Below are positions 27,502 through 37,010 of a stretch of DNA of 64,000 bases, piece by piece. The translations under genes and the position numbers were made by a program. The DNA comes from Rhizobium sp. CB3090 (lineage in GTDB: Bacteria > Pseudomonadota > Alphaproteobacteria > Rhizobiales > Rhizobiaceae). The notes beneath the pieces were generated by a model. The model saw only the letters and a program-made list of their open reading frames with translations, ran no database searches and was not told the DNA's origin. Within the stretch, counting starts at the first letter, position 1; each line of letters starts with the position of its first letter. The stretch lies in NCBI RefSeq assembly GCF_029714285.1, contig NZ_CP121662.1, positions 1,240,001 to 1,304,000 of the forward strand, written 5' to 3'.

Positions 27502-27537
27502 CAAGGCCCGCTCCGACAAATCGGAACGGGTCTTCTA
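27502..27537 (+). terminator. Probable terminator after hom
   Basis: cccgctccga and tcggaacggg pair with one mismatch around a caaa loop, followed by TCTTCT. It separates hom from recJ, which starts 13 bp later. Confidence 0.6.
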
Positions 27538-27549
27538 ATTCTGGGAGAG

Positions 27550-29355
27550 ATGGTGGAACAGCCGGCAGATCCTGTGCAGCGGGCATTTCTGGGCGTCGAG
27601 CGCTCCGTCTCCGGCAACCGCTGGGTTTCCCGGCTCGACCAGGCCGGCCAGAACCGGGCGCTGGCCATCGCTCAAACCCACGGACTGCCGGATCTGATTG
27701 CCCGCGTTCTCGCCGGCCGCGGTGTCGGCCTCGAGGAGGCCATGGCCTTCCTCGATCCCACGATCCGCAGCCTGATGCCCGATCCCCATCTGCTGACGGA
27801 CTGCGAGAAGGCGGCGCAACGCCTGCTGCACGCCGTCAAGACGGGCGAGACAGTCGCGATCTTTGGTGATTACGACGTCGATGGCGCAGCATCCTCGGCG
27901 CTGCTCTATCGTTTTCTCAGCCATTTCGGCGTGCCAGCCAGCATCTATATTCCAGACCGCATCTTTGAAGGCTATGGCCCGAATCCGGCTGCCATCAATC
28001 AGCTCATCGATAATGGCGCAACGCTGATCGTCACCGTCGACTGTGGTTCCACCAGCTTCGAATCGCTGGAAGCGGCGAAAGCCCGCAATATCGATGTCGT
28101 CGTCATCGATCATCATCAGGTTGCACATGAGCTGCCGCATTGCCACGCACTGGTCAATCCGAATCGCGAAGACGATCTATCGGGGCAGGGACATCTCTGC
28201 GCCGCCGGCGTCGTCTTCATGGTCCTGGTCGCGGCCCTGCGGCAATTGCGTGAGGCAGGCGATGCCCGGGTTCGCTCCATCGACCTGCTTGCCTGGCTCG
28301 ATATCGTCGCCTTGGCAACGGTTTGCGATGTCGTGCCCCTGAAAGGGCTGAATCGCGCCTACGTCGTTAAAGGCCTGATTGCAGCGCGCCATCAGGGCAA
28401 TCCCGGCCTTGCCGCCCTTTTTCGAAAGGCGGGTCTCGGCGGCCCTGTAAGCCCCTATCACTTCGGCTTCATGATCGGCCCGCGCATCAATGCCGGCGGG
28501 CGCATCGGCGATGCAGCACTTGGCGCCCGGCTGCTGACGCTCGACGTTGCCTCGGAGGCCGAGACGATCGCCGAGAGGCTGGACGAGCTCAATCGTGAGC
28601 GCCAGGCGATGGAAGCGGCCATGTTGCAGGAGGCGGAGGCTGAAGCGCTGGCCGAATACGGCAACGGCGATGGAGCCTCCGTCATCGTCACGGCGCGGGA
28701 GAACTGGCATCCCGGCATCGTCGGGCTGATCGCCTCGCGGCTGAAGGATAAGTTCCGCCGCCCGGCCTTTGCCATTGCTTTTGATAGGATGGGGCGGGGC
28801 ACTGGCTCCGGACGCTCGATCAATGGCTTCGACATGGGCCGCATGGTGCGCGCTGCCGTCGATGCCGGCCTACTGACAAAGGGCGGCGGCCATGCCATGG
28901 CGGCGGGCCTGACGGTGGAGCGCGCCAATCTCGGCAAACTCCGCGCCTTCTTCACGGAGAAGGCGGAAAGACAAGTCGCTGGTCTCGTCGCCAACGAAAC
29001 GCTGAAGATCGACGGTGCGCTCGGTGCCGGCGGCGCGACAGTGGAGCTTGTCGACCAGCTCGAAACCGCAGGCCCCTACGGCTCCGGCCACCCGCAGCCG
29101 ATCTTCGCCCTTCCAAGCCACCGCCTGCGCGATTCGCGCCTCGTCGGCCAATCGCACATCAAGATCACCCTCGAGGCCCAGGACGGCGGCCGCCTCGACG
29201 GCATCGCCTTCCGCGCCGTTGAAACGCCCCTCGGCGAGCTGCTGCTCTCCTCCCGCGGATCACAAATCCACATCGCCGGCACGCTCGGCGCCGATCATTG
29301 GCAGGGCGCAAGGCGTGTGCAATTGCGTGTCATGGATGCCGCCAAGGCGCCGTGA
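27550..29355 (+). CDS. recJ: Single-stranded-DNA 5'-3' exonuclease RecJ
   Basis: A 601-residue DHH/DHHA1 phosphoesterase that resects 5' ends in recombination and mismatch repair. Motifs in order: AIFGDYDVDGAASSALL (I), VTVDCGS (II), VIDHHQVAHELP (III, DHH) and the IVALATVCDVVPL region (IV); the DHHA1 domain includes GRSINGFDMG and GGGHAMAAG. The ATG at 27550 has GGGAG only two bases upstream, so the GTG at 27553 may be the true start. Confidence 0.96.
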   Translation: MVEQPADPVQRAFLGVERSVSGNRWVSRLDQAGQNRALAIAQTHGLPDLIARVLAGRGVGLEEAMAFLDPTIRSLMPDPHLLTDCEKAAQRLLHAVKTGETVAIFGDYDVDGAASSALLYRFLSHFGVPASIYIPDRIFEGYGPNPAAINQLIDNGATLIVTVDCGSTSFESLEAAKARNIDVVVIDHHQVAHELPHCHALVNPNREDDLSGQGHLCAAGVVFMVLVAALRQLREAGDARVRSIDLLAWLDIVALATVCDVVPLKGLNRAYVVKGLIAARHQGNPGLAALFRKAGLGGPVSPYHFGFMIGPRINAGGRIGDAALGARLLTLDVASEAETIAERLDELNRERQAMEAAMLQEAEAEALAEYGNGDGASVIVTARENWHPGIVGLIASRLKDKFRRPAFAIAFDRMGRGTGSGRSINGFDMGRMVRAAVDAGLLTKGGGHAMAAGLTVERANLGKLRAFFTEKAERQVAGLVANETLKIDGALGAGGATVELVDQLETAGPYGSGHPQPIFALPSHRLRDSRLVGQSHIKITLEAQDGGRLDGIAFRAVETPLGELLLSSRGSQIHIAGTLGADHWQGARRVQLRVMDAAKAP

Positions 29356-29416
29356 GACGCGAATGGCAATCGACGCTTTAGCTCAGCAGAATCAGAGATT
29401 TAGGGAAGGGAAACAG

Positions 29417-29491
29417 TGGCACGCCCTAGGGGAGTCGAACCCCTCTTTACAGAATGAAAATCTGTCGTCCTAACCGATAGACGAAGGGCGC
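29417..29491 (-). tRNA. tRNA-Glu (anticodon UUC), copy 1
   Basis: A 75-nt tRNA with encoded CCA. On the minus strand the anticodon stem acaga/tctgt encloses ttttcat, anticodon TTC. Acceptor arms gcgccct/agggcgt pair with a terminal G-U; the discriminator is G. Confidence 0.96.
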
Positions 29492-29610
29492 GTGCTGTGG
29501 CGCCCTTATAGTCAGCACCTTTTGTTCCCGCAAGCGGAAAATCGAGAAAAATCCATGGGTAGAGCCAGATTTTTCGAGGCAATTGTGGAAAAGTTCGGAA
29601 TGGGTCTGAT

Positions 29611-29685
29611 TGGTACGCCCTAGGGGAGTCGAACCCCTCTTTACAGAATGAGAATCTGTCGTCCTAACCGATAGACGAAGGGCGC
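29611..29685 (-). tRNA. tRNA-Glu (anticodon CUC)
   Basis: The same body as the neighbours, but the anticodon loop is ttctcat (CTC) and the base before CCA is A rather than G. It lies between two UUC copies, suggesting it arose from one of them by duplication. Confidence 0.95.
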
Positions 29686-29768
29686 AGCCTGCGCTTGCGA
29701 CCATATAGGAATAGCGCAAAGCCGCTGCAAGCGGAAGATAGATCATTGTCGGAAGAGAGGAAGAACAG

Positions 29769-29843
29769 TGGCACGCCCTAGGGGAGTCGAACCCCTCTTT
29801 ACAGAATGAAAATCTGTCGTCCTAACCGATAGACGAAGGGCGC
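29769..29843 (-). tRNA. tRNA-Glu (anticodon UUC), copy 2
   Basis: Identical over its 75 nt to the tRNA at 29417-29491 as far as can be read, with anticodon TTC, G discriminator and encoded CCA. It would be the first gene of the three in transcription order. Confidence 0.96.
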
Positions 29844-30000
29844 GTGCTGTTGTGTGGCGCGCTTATAGCGGGGCGATTTCATTCCCGCAAGCGCCTATTT
29901 CGCTTTTTTTTGGAAAAAATGACAGAAGCGTAACGCTTCGACCAAGTTTGAATAAGCTTGCCTTAACAGCATGTTGTGGAGATTTGCGGATGAAGCCGGC

Positions 30001-30810
30001 TTAGAGCCCCGCTCCGCCCTGCGGCTGCGTTATCAGCGGCTTGCCATCTTGGCCCTGGCCCTTCGAGGCTACGATATGCGCAAGCATCAGGGCTTCCTTG
30101 CTGTCTATCCTACGGGCGTTAGAGCCGCGGGCGGGCAGGATTTTCGAGGGTGTCGCGTCCGCGGTCGGCTTCATCGGGCTTCCCGATGCATAGGCGGCAT
30201 TGCGGATGACGGGCGGGGGAATCACAGCCTGGGACGTTTGGTCGACCGGCATGCCACCATTGCCCTGTTGTGGTGTGGCATTCTGCGTGGCACTGGGCGG
30301 CATGCTGTAGACGCTGCGCATGATCGGCGTGGGTCCCTGCGGCTGTCCGCCACCCGGCTGGGTATTGGCCAGCGTTCCGTCCGGATTGACGGCAATCGGC
30401 GCAGGCGCCGAATAGATGCTGCTTCTGTTGGCGTTAATACCCGTCGGCTGCGTCACCACGCCGGCTATGCCGGCCGGCGCGTCGGTGGCCACAGGTGCCG
30501 CTCCGGCCGGTGCCGGCGGGAAGAAGGATTGGCTGCTCGTCTCTTCGGCGACCACCTGCTGCCGTGTGCCATGGACGCTGTGTACCAGCGGATCGCGATA
30601 GGCAACATCGCCCTTTTGCCGTTTCGCGTCCGCTTTGGTGTTGAGGGCGTCGGCAAGCTGTTCGGCAGCACTGGGCTGCGGCTCGGCCGCGGCCTCCTGC
30701 TTCTGCTTGTCGCCTGTCGTCGCGCAGCCGGTGAGCATTACAAATGACATGGCGACGGCAATAGCGCTTGCGAGCTTTTTATTGCCGGATAAAATCTGCC
30801 GATCGCACAA
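30001..30810 (-). CDS. Proline-rich lipoprotein of unknown function
   Basis: About 269 residues with a leader (KKLASAIAVAMSFVMLTGC) ending in lipobox LTGC. The start is uncertain: a TTG at 30810 has GGGGAAC at good spacing and gives a normal signal peptide, while ATG codons further upstream (30912, 30996) would put 35-60 polar residues before it. The mature part is rich in Pro, Ala, Gln and Thr, without a recognised domain, and ends with KEALMLAHIVASKGQGQDGK. Probably an envelope protein. Confidence 0.6.
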   Translation of the reverse strand: MCDRQILSGNKKLASAIAVAMSFVMLTGCATTGDKQKQEAAAEPQPSAAEQLADALNTKADAKRQKGDVAYRDPLVHSVHGTRQQVVAEETSSQSFFPPAPAGAAPVATDAPAGIAGVVTQPTGINANRSSIYSAPAPIAVNPDGTLANTQPGGGQPQGPTPIMRSVYSMPPSATQNATPQQGNGGMPVDQTSQAVIPPPVIRNAAYASGSPMKPTADATPSKILPARGSNARRIDSKEALMLAHIVASKGQGQDGKPLITQPQGGAGL

Positions 30811-31016
30811 AGGACGTTCCCCGCTTGAAAGTTGGCACCGGAACGGCCTCTTGCGAGGGACGATGATGTCGCGCGGCTCAAACTGGGAACGATGACCGCA
30901 CGAAATCCGATGCATGATGCTTCGAGTCGTCCCAAGCATGCCGGAGAGCGGGTATGGCCGGCAAGCGCGAAACCGATGGCTCCGCGCGCGCCGCAAGCTT
31001 CGCGAAAGCCAGCGCT

Positions 31017-31457
31017 TTACCAGGCGCCAGTGTTGGGCATCGAAGCCCAGGGCTCGGCTGGAGCCAGATTGGCGCCCTTCTGCAGAATCTCGATGGAAAT
31101 GCCGTCCGGAGAACGCACGAAAGCCATGTGACCATCGCGGGGCGGCCGGTTGATGGTAATGCCATTGTCCATGAGCTTCTGGCAGATTGCGTAGATGTCA
31201 TCGACCTCATAGGCAAGGTGACCGAAGTTCCGTCCTCCGGTATACTCCTCGGGGTCCCAGTTGTAGGTGAGCTCCAGGCTGGGGGCGCCGTTGCTTCGTG
31301 AGGTGTCTACATCTTCGCTGGCAGCAAGGAAAACGAGTGTGAAACGGCCTTTCTCGTTTTCGTAGCGACGGGTTTCGGTGAGGCCGAAGAGAGTGCTATA
31401 AAAGTGCAGTGAGGCGTCGAGATCGGTAACGCGAACCATGGTGTGGAGATAACGCAT
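31017..31457 (-). CDS. gloA: Lactoylglutathione lyase (glyoxalase I)
   Basis: A 146-residue glyoxalase-fold enzyme that converts the methylglyoxal-glutathione adduct to lactoylglutathione. It starts [18 protein letters not shown] with the first metal His, has LELTYNW with the first metal Glu, [11 protein letters not shown] with the second His, and DPDG-like [10 protein letters not shown] with the last Glu. This is the short, usually Ni-dependent bacterial form. It is transcribed alone. Confidence 0.95.
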   Translation of the reverse strand: MRYLHTMVRVTDLDASLHFYSTLFGLTETRRYENEKGRFTLVFLAASEDVDTSRSNGAPSLELTYNWDPEEYTGGRNFGHLAYEVDDIYAICQKLMDNGITINRPPRDGHMAFVRSPDGISIEILQKGANLAPAEPWASMPNTGAW

Positions 31458-31654
31458 TCTGTTTCCTCTCTAATGTTTGCGCTGAGACGATCATGAAACG
31501 AGACACCAGCTTCAGGCAAGACTCGGCGCGCTAATCTACGGTTGGGAATAAACGAAAACTAGGACTTGCGCTTTTCCGTTACCAAGATGTTAATCTTGAT
31601 TTCAAGGAATCAGTTAACTGTAACAGTGTGACGCGTAATCGAGGGCTGGCTAAG

Positions 31655-32233
31655 ATGGGTGACAGAATTTCATCGAAGGGAATCGTCGACTTCGGAGAGA
31701 TGTCGGGCGAGGCCGTCGAGCTCATCGAAATCTCCGGCGTCGTCAAATGGTTCGACGTCGCCAAGGGTTTTGGCTTCATCGTTCCGGATAACGGCATGCA
31801 GGACGTTCTGTTGCATGTGACGTGCCTGCGCCGTGACGGCTATCAGACCATTCTCGAGGGAACGCGCATCGTCGCGCTGATCCAGCGTCGCGAACGTGGA
31901 TATCAGGCTTTCAAGATCCTCTCCATGGATCAGTCGACCGCCGTGCACCCGTCGCAGATGCCGCCGGTGCGCACACATGTCCAGGTCACGGCGACAAGCG
32001 GCCTGGAGCGCGCCTTGGTCAAGTGGTTCAACCGCACCAAGGGATTCGGTTTCCTGACGCGCGGCGAGGGCACGGAGGACATCTTCGTGCATATGGAAAC
32101 GCTGCGTCGTTTCGGTCTGGCGGAATTGCGGCCAGGGCAGGTGGTTCTCGTCCGCTTCGGGCCAGGTGAGAAGGGGCTGATGGCGGCGGAAATCCATCCG
32201 GATGCGCCAAGCCCGGTGACGCGGCCGCATTGA
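31655..32233 (+). CDS. Double cold-shock-domain protein
   Basis: A 192-residue protein with two cold-shock (OB-fold) domains. Domain 1 (about residues 28-92) contains [18 protein letters not shown]; domain 2 (about 122-185) contains [16 protein letters not shown]. Both keep the RNP1 aromatic residues KGFGF, while the RNP2-like segments are DVLLHV and DIFVHM. A GTG at 31628 is an alternative start. Typical Csp proteins have one domain of about 70 residues; two-domain forms are common in rhizobia and bind single-stranded RNA or DNA. Confidence 0.92.
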   Translation: MGDRISSKGIVDFGEMSGEAVELIEISGVVKWFDVAKGFGFIVPDNGMQDVLLHVTCLRRDGYQTILEGTRIVALIQRRERGYQAFKILSMDQSTAVHPSQMPPVRTHVQVTATSGLERALVKWFNRTKGFGFLTRGEGTEDIFVHMETLRRFGLAELRPGQVVLVRFGPGEKGLMAAEIHPDAPSPVTRPH

Positions 32234-32234
32234 T

Positions 32235-32744
32235 ATGACCAGAGCTACGTTTTCTGCTGTTTTGAAGAGCGCCATCATGGCGCTTTTTCTTGTCGGGGCA
32301 TCCGCTCCCGCCTTTGCCGCGCAGGTGGCCAGCGAGAAATCGGTAACGTTCGATTCGGAGCCTTTGTCGATCAAAACCGCAAAGGGCGTGACGCATAAAT
32401 TCACCGTGGAATTGGCGTTGACCGAGCCGCAGCTTCAGTTCGGCTTGATGTATCGCAAGAGCATGCCGGCGGATCACGGCATGCTTTTCGATTTCGGTGC
32501 ACCACGTCCTGTCATGATGTGGATGAAGAACACCGTATTGCCGCTCGATATGCTCTTCCTGGACAAGAGCGGTGTGGTCACCCACATTCAGGAAAACGCC
32601 GCACCCTATTCGGAAGAGATCATCAGTTCCGGCGGGCCGGTGCTTTACGTCATCGAGCTGAACGGCGGCACCGCCAGAAAACTCGGCCTTGCCATCGGTG
32701 ACAAGGTGACCAGCGCCACGATTTCCGCCAAACTCGGCAAATAG
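32235..32744 (+). CDS. DUF192 secreted protein
   Basis: A 169-residue protein with a signal peptide cleaved near AFA-AQ (residue 29). The DUF192 core includes QFGLMYRKSMPADHGMLF and MMWMKNTVLPLDMLFLD. The family is widespread and of unknown function; members are periplasmic or extracellular. It starts one base after the double cold-shock gene stop and is probably co-transcribed. Confidence 0.9.
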   Translation: MTRATFSAVLKSAIMALFLVGASAPAFAAQVASEKSVTFDSEPLSIKTAKGVTHKFTVELALTEPQLQFGLMYRKSMPADHGMLFDFGAPRPVMMWMKNTVLPLDMLFLDKSGVVTHIQENAAPYSEEIISSGGPVLYVIELNGGTARKLGLAIGDKVTSATISAKLGK

Positions 32745-32870
32745 ATTTTCCCCGGGATCGGCGCTTCAACGCGATTTTAGCTGTTGCAGCATGAGGATGA
32801 ACCGTGTATCTCCGCACTCGTTCTGCAAAGCGGAACGACGCGATCATCTGAAGAAATGACGCGACAGGTA

Positions 32871-32947
<77 letters not shown>

Positions 32948-33120
32948 TTTAAATCCCCCTGATATCGATGGATTGTAATGCGGTCTGGCCGCCTTTTTGC
33001 TTGAAAACAAAGGGATTCGCGGCTAAGCAAAATTTGACAATGCTCTGCCATTACAGGCTGGGCAAAGACTAGAGAAGCAAAAAGGCGGGACTGTCCCGCT
33101 TATCCGGAGGCGCTGCAGCG

Positions 33121-33426
33121 ATGCCTGCCAAGATTTACCGTCCCGCAAAAACCGCCATGCAATCCGGCAAGGCCAAGACCCAGTTGTGGGTTTTGGAATT
33201 CGACCAGGAAATCCCGCGCAAGATCGATCCGATCATGGGCTATACCTCGTCGGCCGACACGCGCCAGCAGCTCAAGCTGACTTTCGAGACGCAGGAACAG
33301 GCCGAGGCCTACGCCCAGCGCAATGGCATCGAATACCGCGTCCTCGCCCCCAAGGACGCCAACCGCCAGGTTGTCTCCTATACGGATAACTTCCGTTTCA
33401 ATCGCATCCAGCCCTGGACCCATTGA
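33121..33426 (+). CDS. ETC complex I subunit-like protein (NDUFS4 homologue)
   Basis: A 101-residue protein of the NDUFS4 family. It begins KIYRPAKTAMQSGKAKTQLW and has GYTSSADTRQQLKLTF and NFRFNRIQPWTH, both conserved with the mitochondrial 18-kDa subunit that stabilises the NADH-binding arm of complex I. Alphaproteobacteria such as Paracoccus carry this accessory subunit, encoded outside the nuo operon, as here. It lies between tRNA-Pro and tRNA-Arg and appears monocistronic. Confidence 0.93.
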   Translation: MPAKIYRPAKTAMQSGKAKTQLWVLEFDQEIPRKIDPIMGYTSSADTRQQLKLTFETQEQAEAYAQRNGIEYRVLAPKDANRQVVSYTDNFRFNRIQPWTH

Positions 33427-33519
33427 TCCGGCACTCGTCGAATTCGATTGCCATTGAGTTTGACGGAAGTTTCAGGCATGTGTTGTCAGCCGCGACCGGT
33501 TCGCGGCGGCTTGATTTCA

Positions 33520-33596
<77 letters not shown>

Positions 33597-33597
33597 T

Positions 33598-33837
33598 CTC
33601 TTTTTGAACCAATTGATTTGAATAATTATTTTCCTGTTTTACCCTCACTGGATCGGATTGAGGGGTTAGGATGTTCTCGTTAAGTTTCGCTGCGCCCGAA
33701 ATTGCAAGGCGCTTGTTGCCTGCTTCGCGACTGTAGAGATTGGGCATGGCGTCGCTGCGCCAGCCAAAACGAGCCTTCAATTCGTTGTTGCCGTGGCCAG
33801 CGAGAATCTTGCCAAGCGTCCAGCCTTTAGTTTCCAC
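33598..33837 (-). pseudogene. C-terminal remnant of a tyrosine-recombinase integrase
   Basis: A minus-strand reading frame encodes GWTLGKILAGHGNNELKARF, then GWRSDAMPNLYSREAGNKRL and AISGAAKL, the end of phage-type integrases, with the Tyr of NLYSREA in the nucleophile position. The catalytic Arg and upstream domains are missing; before residue 20 the frame no longer resembles an integrase. The frame runs on into the antisense of tRNA-Arg, the usual integrase-tRNA arrangement. Confidence 0.75.
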
Positions 33838-33902
33838 TCGATGCGAAATCGAATAACATCCCTCTTTATGACAGATGGTCAAAGCGAGCATTAGGGATGT
33901 CT

Positions 33903-34169
33903 ATGCAGCCGATCTACTACGGGCTCACGAGGGCAGTTGCCTTGGGCATTCTGATTATTTTTCCCGCTGTTTTCTTTGTTTCCTGCTCGACGGTCGGCGG
34001 ACAATCTGGTTCCGTAGAAACGAGAAAATCGACAGATCCCGCCACCGCCAAAGACAAAGCGGCCGACCGTCGGCGATGGTCTGAGAGAGTCCAGCGAGAC
34101 AATCAGTTAGCTCCAAGCGGGTCGCAACCGGGTTCCTATGGCTCTGTCCGTCCTCTCTTGACTTGGTGA
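33903..34169 (+). CDS. Small putative lipoprotein (88 residues), orphan
   Basis: A short frame with a hydrophobic leader (ALGILIIFPAVFFVSC) whose Cys could be lipidated, then a polar Lys/Arg/Asp-rich part ending in VRPLLTW. TTAGGG lies six bases before the ATG at 33903. I do not recognise the family. It lies in the debris region beside tRNA-Arg, so it may be a leftover of the same insertion. Weakly supported. Confidence 0.4.
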   Translation: MQPIYYGLTRAVALGILIIFPAVFFVSCSTVGGQSGSVETRKSTDPATAKDKAADRRRWSERVQRDNQLAPSGSQPGSYGSVRPLLTW

Positions 34170-34356
34170 GCGATAGACTTGTGAACTGCCTTGTCTCAGT
34201 CTGGTCGATTGCCTAAGGGAGAGCGCGATACAACAGATTACCAAGATCTGTCACATCTGCGCCGTTTCGTCGACCTTGCGAATCTCGTTTCGCAATTATC
34301 CCACCCTCACTATTTGTCAGTCCGTTGCAGCACCCAGCGCCGCAGCAGAGCCAGAC

Positions 34357-34518
34357 TCAATGCGCCTCCATCGGCCATCCGCCGGAGTCTGCCGGTCTGG
34401 TTGCATTCACTGCCATGTCGATGAGGTCATAACCGGCCATTGCACCGATCACTCTTACGACGATGATTGCTGCGCTGAGAAGCGCCAGCGCAGCGATTAT
34501 CCTGTCGCTTTTCTTCAC
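34357..34518 (-). CDS. Small single-helix membrane protein (53 residues), hypothetical
   Basis: A minus-strand frame from GTG at 34518 encodes MKKSDRIIAALALLSAAIIV, then VRVIGAMAGYDLIDMAVNAT, ending in GGWPMEAH. The profile (basic start, one 22-residue helix, short acidic tail) is that of small rhizobial membrane proteins. A GGGGGA element lies somewhat far upstream (about 12 bases). Existence is plausible but unproven. Confidence 0.4.
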   Translation of the reverse strand: MKKSDRIIAALALLSAAIIVVRVIGAMAGYDLIDMAVNATRPADSGGWPMEAH

Positions 34519-34673
34519 GTCCCGTCTCGTCCCCCGATGCCTATAAACTGCATCCGCACGCAGCGGTCGGCAATATATCGAGTTTAGGGCGGGGCGCTAT
34601 GACTATGTTCTTGCCGCTGGCCGTTACGTTAACGGCGCCTCAGAAAGGGACGCCTTTTAGCGGCGATAGTTGG

Positions 34674-34913
34674 TCAGGCGACGTTGAGGTCGGCGATCTC
34701 GCCGTGCCGGGCCAGGAGGCGAGGGGAGGTCATGTCGCCGGTCTCTTCGTCGACCATGATCGCATAGGCGGCAACGCCAACGAAACGTGCGGACATGGAG
34801 GAGGCGATCTTTTCCGCGCTGGCGGCGCTCGATGCCTGCCGCATCTCTCCCGGGACCAGATTTCCACGGTTCTTCTTATAAGGAAGGATAATGAATTTTT
34901 CGCCGGATGCCAT
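34674..34913 (-). CDS. Small conserved-looking protein (79 residues) of unknown function
   Basis: A minus-strand protein starting MASGEKFIILPYKKNRGNLV and containing SSAASAEKIASSMSARFVGV and YAIMVDEETGDMTSPRLLAR. The regular, charged sequence looks like a genuine soluble protein and the codon use matches neighbours. The layout suggests a metabolite- or stress-related mini-protein common in rhizobia, but no function can be named. It lies downstream of the aap operon, separated by a terminator. Confidence 0.6.
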   Translation of the reverse strand: MASGEKFIILPYKKNRGNLVPGEMRQASSAASAEKIASSMSARFVGVAAYAIMVDEETGDMTSPRLLARHGEIADLNVA

Positions 34914-35009
34914 TGTGCTTGCCCTGATTTGTTCACAAAATGTTCTGGTTTGCGCCAGATGTCAATATGGTTAACCGCAGCGGCCGTCGTAAATCCCGAA
35001 TGCACATAG

Positions 35010-35045
35010 AAAAACCCGCCGGCCTGGTCACAGCCGACGGGTTTA
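35010..35045 (-). terminator. Terminator of the aap operon
   Basis: On the minus strand aaacccgtcggct pairs with the ggccggcgggttt arm, followed by TTTTC, 19 bp beyond the aapP stop. Confidence 0.85.
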
Positions 35046-35063
35046 GGTTGTCGCATGGTCCCC

Positions 35064-35837
35064 TCAGTGAAGAATCTGGCTCAGGAACAGCTTGGTGCGT
35101 TCGTGCTGCGGATGTTCGAAGAATTCCTTGGGGGAGTTCTGTTCGACGATCTGGCCCTGGTCCATGAAGATCACACGGTTGGCGACTTGGCGGGCGAAGC
35201 CCATTTCGTGGGTGACGCAGAGCATCGTCATGCCTTCTTCGGCGAGACCCACCATGGTATCCAGCACTTCCTTGATCATTTCCGGATCGAGCGCCGACGT
35301 CGGCTCGTCGAACAGCATAATCTTCGGGTTCATGCAGAGCGAACGGGCAATCGCCACACGCTGCTGCTGACCGCCGGAAAGCTGGCCAGGATATTTCTTC
35401 GCCTGCTCGGGAATCTTGACGCGGGTGAGGAAGTGCATCGCAATCTCCTCAGCCTGCTTTTTCGGCATCTTGCGCACCCAGATCGGCGCCAGCGTGCAGT
35501 TTTCCAGGATCGTCAGATGGGGGAAGAGGTTGAAGTGCTGGAACACCATGCCGACTTCACGGCGCACCTCATCGATCTTCTTCAGGTCGTTCGTCAGTTC
35601 CGTGCCATCGACGATGATCTGGCCCTTCTGATGCTCCTCAAGGCGGTTGATGCAGCGAATCATCGTCGACTTGCCGGAACCGGAAGGCCCGGCAATAACG
35701 ATTCGCTCGCCGCGCATGACCTTAAGGTTGATGTCGCGTAACACGTGGAAATCGCCGTACCACTTGTTCATGTTGATCATTTCAACCGCGACTTCCGTGT
35801 CGGAAATGGTCAGTTTTTTCGGTTGGGCGTCAGCCAT
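35064..35837 (-). CDS. aapP: General L-amino acid ABC transporter, ATP-binding subunit
   Basis: A 257-residue ABC ATPase: Walker [10 protein letters not shown] (about residues 53-61), signature LSGGQQQR, Walker [15 protein letters not shown], and the switch His in VTHEMGFAR. It powers uptake of a broad range of amino acids through AapQ and AapM. It is the last gene of aapJQMP; 17 bp separate it from aapM. In Rhizobium leguminosarum this permease is needed for nitrogen exchange in the nodule. Confidence 0.96.
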   Translation of the reverse strand: MADAQPKKLTISDTEVAVEMINMNKWYGDFHVLRDINLKVMRGERIVIAGPSGSGKSTMIRCINRLEEHQKGQIIVDGTELTNDLKKIDEVRREVGMVFQHFNLFPHLTILENCTLAPIWVRKMPKKQAEEIAMHFLTRVKIPEQAKKYPGQLSGGQQQRVAIARSLCMNPKIMLFDEPTSALDPEMIKEVLDTMVGLAEEGMTMLCVTHEMGFARQVANRVIFMDQGQIVEQNSPKEFFEHPQHERTKLFLSQILH

Positions 35838-35854
35838 ATTTTTTCCCTCAGTTT

Positions 35855-37009
35855 TTATCGTTTGTGGCCAGTGTCGAGATGGCGTTCCATGAAGCCTGAA
35901 TAGCGCGACATGCCGAAGCAGAACAGCCAGAATATGAAGCCGGCGAAAACCAAACCCGTAATCGGCGTCACGGCGCTTGCCCAGTTTGCGTCGGAGAAAT
36001 TCTGGCGAACGATGCCGAGCAGGTCAAACATGCTGATGATCGACACCAGCGACGTATCTTTGAACATGCCGATGTAGGTGTTGACGATGCCGGGTATGAC
36101 CAGCTTGATCGCCTGCGGCAGAACAATCAAGCGCATCTTCTGCCAGTAGCCGAGGCCCAGCGAATCGGCACCTTCGAACTGGCCCTTCGGCACAGCTTGA
36201 AGACCGCCGCGGATGACTTCGGCGATATAGGCCGAGGTAAACAGCGAGACACCGACGACTGCGCGCAGCAGCTTGTCCACCGTCCAGCCCTGCGGCAGGA
36301 AGAGCGGCAACATGACGCTGGCCATGAACAGCACTGTAATCAGCGGAATGCCGCGGATGACCTCGATGAAGAGGACGCATAGCATGCGGATAACCGGCAT
36401 TTTCGAGCGTCGTCCGAGCGCAAGCAGAATGCCGACGGGAAAGGAGACGACGATCGCAACGAAGGAAAGGACGAGCGTTACCATCAAGCCGCCCCACTTC
36501 TGCGTTTCCACGATCTCCAGCCCGAAGCCACCGTAAAGCAGGAAAAACGAGACGATAGGGAGCACGATGAATGCCAAGATGGCATTCAATCCCTTTCTGG
36601 GCACCGACGGCGTCATCATCGGCACAAACAGGATGATGGTGAGAATCGCGACCAATGCCGGCCGCCAGCGCTCCTCCGGTGGATAAAGGCCGACCATGAA
36701 GATGGTGAATTTCGCTCGGACGAACGCCCAGCAAGCGCCGCTCCAACCGTCCGGTTGCGTCCCGCCCTGCACGGTGGTCGCGCAGAAGGTGCGGTCCGTA
36801 CCGTTCCACACCGCCTGGATGAACAGCCAGTTGACAATATGCGGAACGGCCCACGCGAGGAAGGCTATCGCTAGGATGGTTAGAACCACGTCTTTCGGTG
36901 TCGCCAGCAGATTTTTCCTGACCCAATGAACGACGCCTTTTTCGCTCGATGGAGCCGGCAGTTGCGGAAGAATTGTTTTGCTCACAAAGCTTTGGCTTCC
37001 GTTGGACAT
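35855..37009 (-). CDS. aapM: General L-amino acid ABC transporter, permease subunit AapM
   Basis: A 384-residue polytopic protein. The first half has extra membrane helices and a periplasmic insert, as in Aap-type permeases; the second half has the His/Glu-family core with the EAA loop reading [23 protein letters not shown] at 37009 (MSNGSQSF) is preferred to one at 37039. It starts one base after the aapQ stop, so translation is coupled. Confidence 0.95.
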   Translation of the reverse strand: MSNGSQSFVSKTILPQLPAPSSEKGVVHWVRKNLLATPKDVVLTILAIAFLAWAVPHIVNWLFIQAVWNGTDRTFCATTVQGGTQPDGWSGACWAFVRAKFTIFMVGLYPPEERWRPALVAILTIILFVPMMTPSVPRKGLNAILAFIVLPIVSFFLLYGGFGLEIVETQKWGGLMVTLVLSFVAIVVSFPVGILLALGRRSKMPVIRMLCVLFIEVIRGIPLITVLFMASVMLPLFLPQGWTVDKLLRAVVGVSLFTSAYIAEVIRGGLQAVPKGQFEGADSLGLGYWQKMRLIVLPQAIKLVIPGIVNTYIGMFKDTSLVSIISMFDLLGIVRQNFSDANWASAVTPITGLVFAGFIFWLFCFGMSRYSGFMERHLDTGHKR

Positions 37010-37010
37010 C

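Noticed and set aside
29447..29746. 99-residue frame with internal repeats
   Set aside because: It is translation of the tRNA-Glu genes in a non-coding frame; the apparent repeats are the tRNA copies.
34276..34587. 103-residue plus-strand frame in the gene-poor region
   Set aside because: Cys/Pro/Arg/Ser-rich random-looking sequence without a start signal; the opposite strand has a more plausible small frame.
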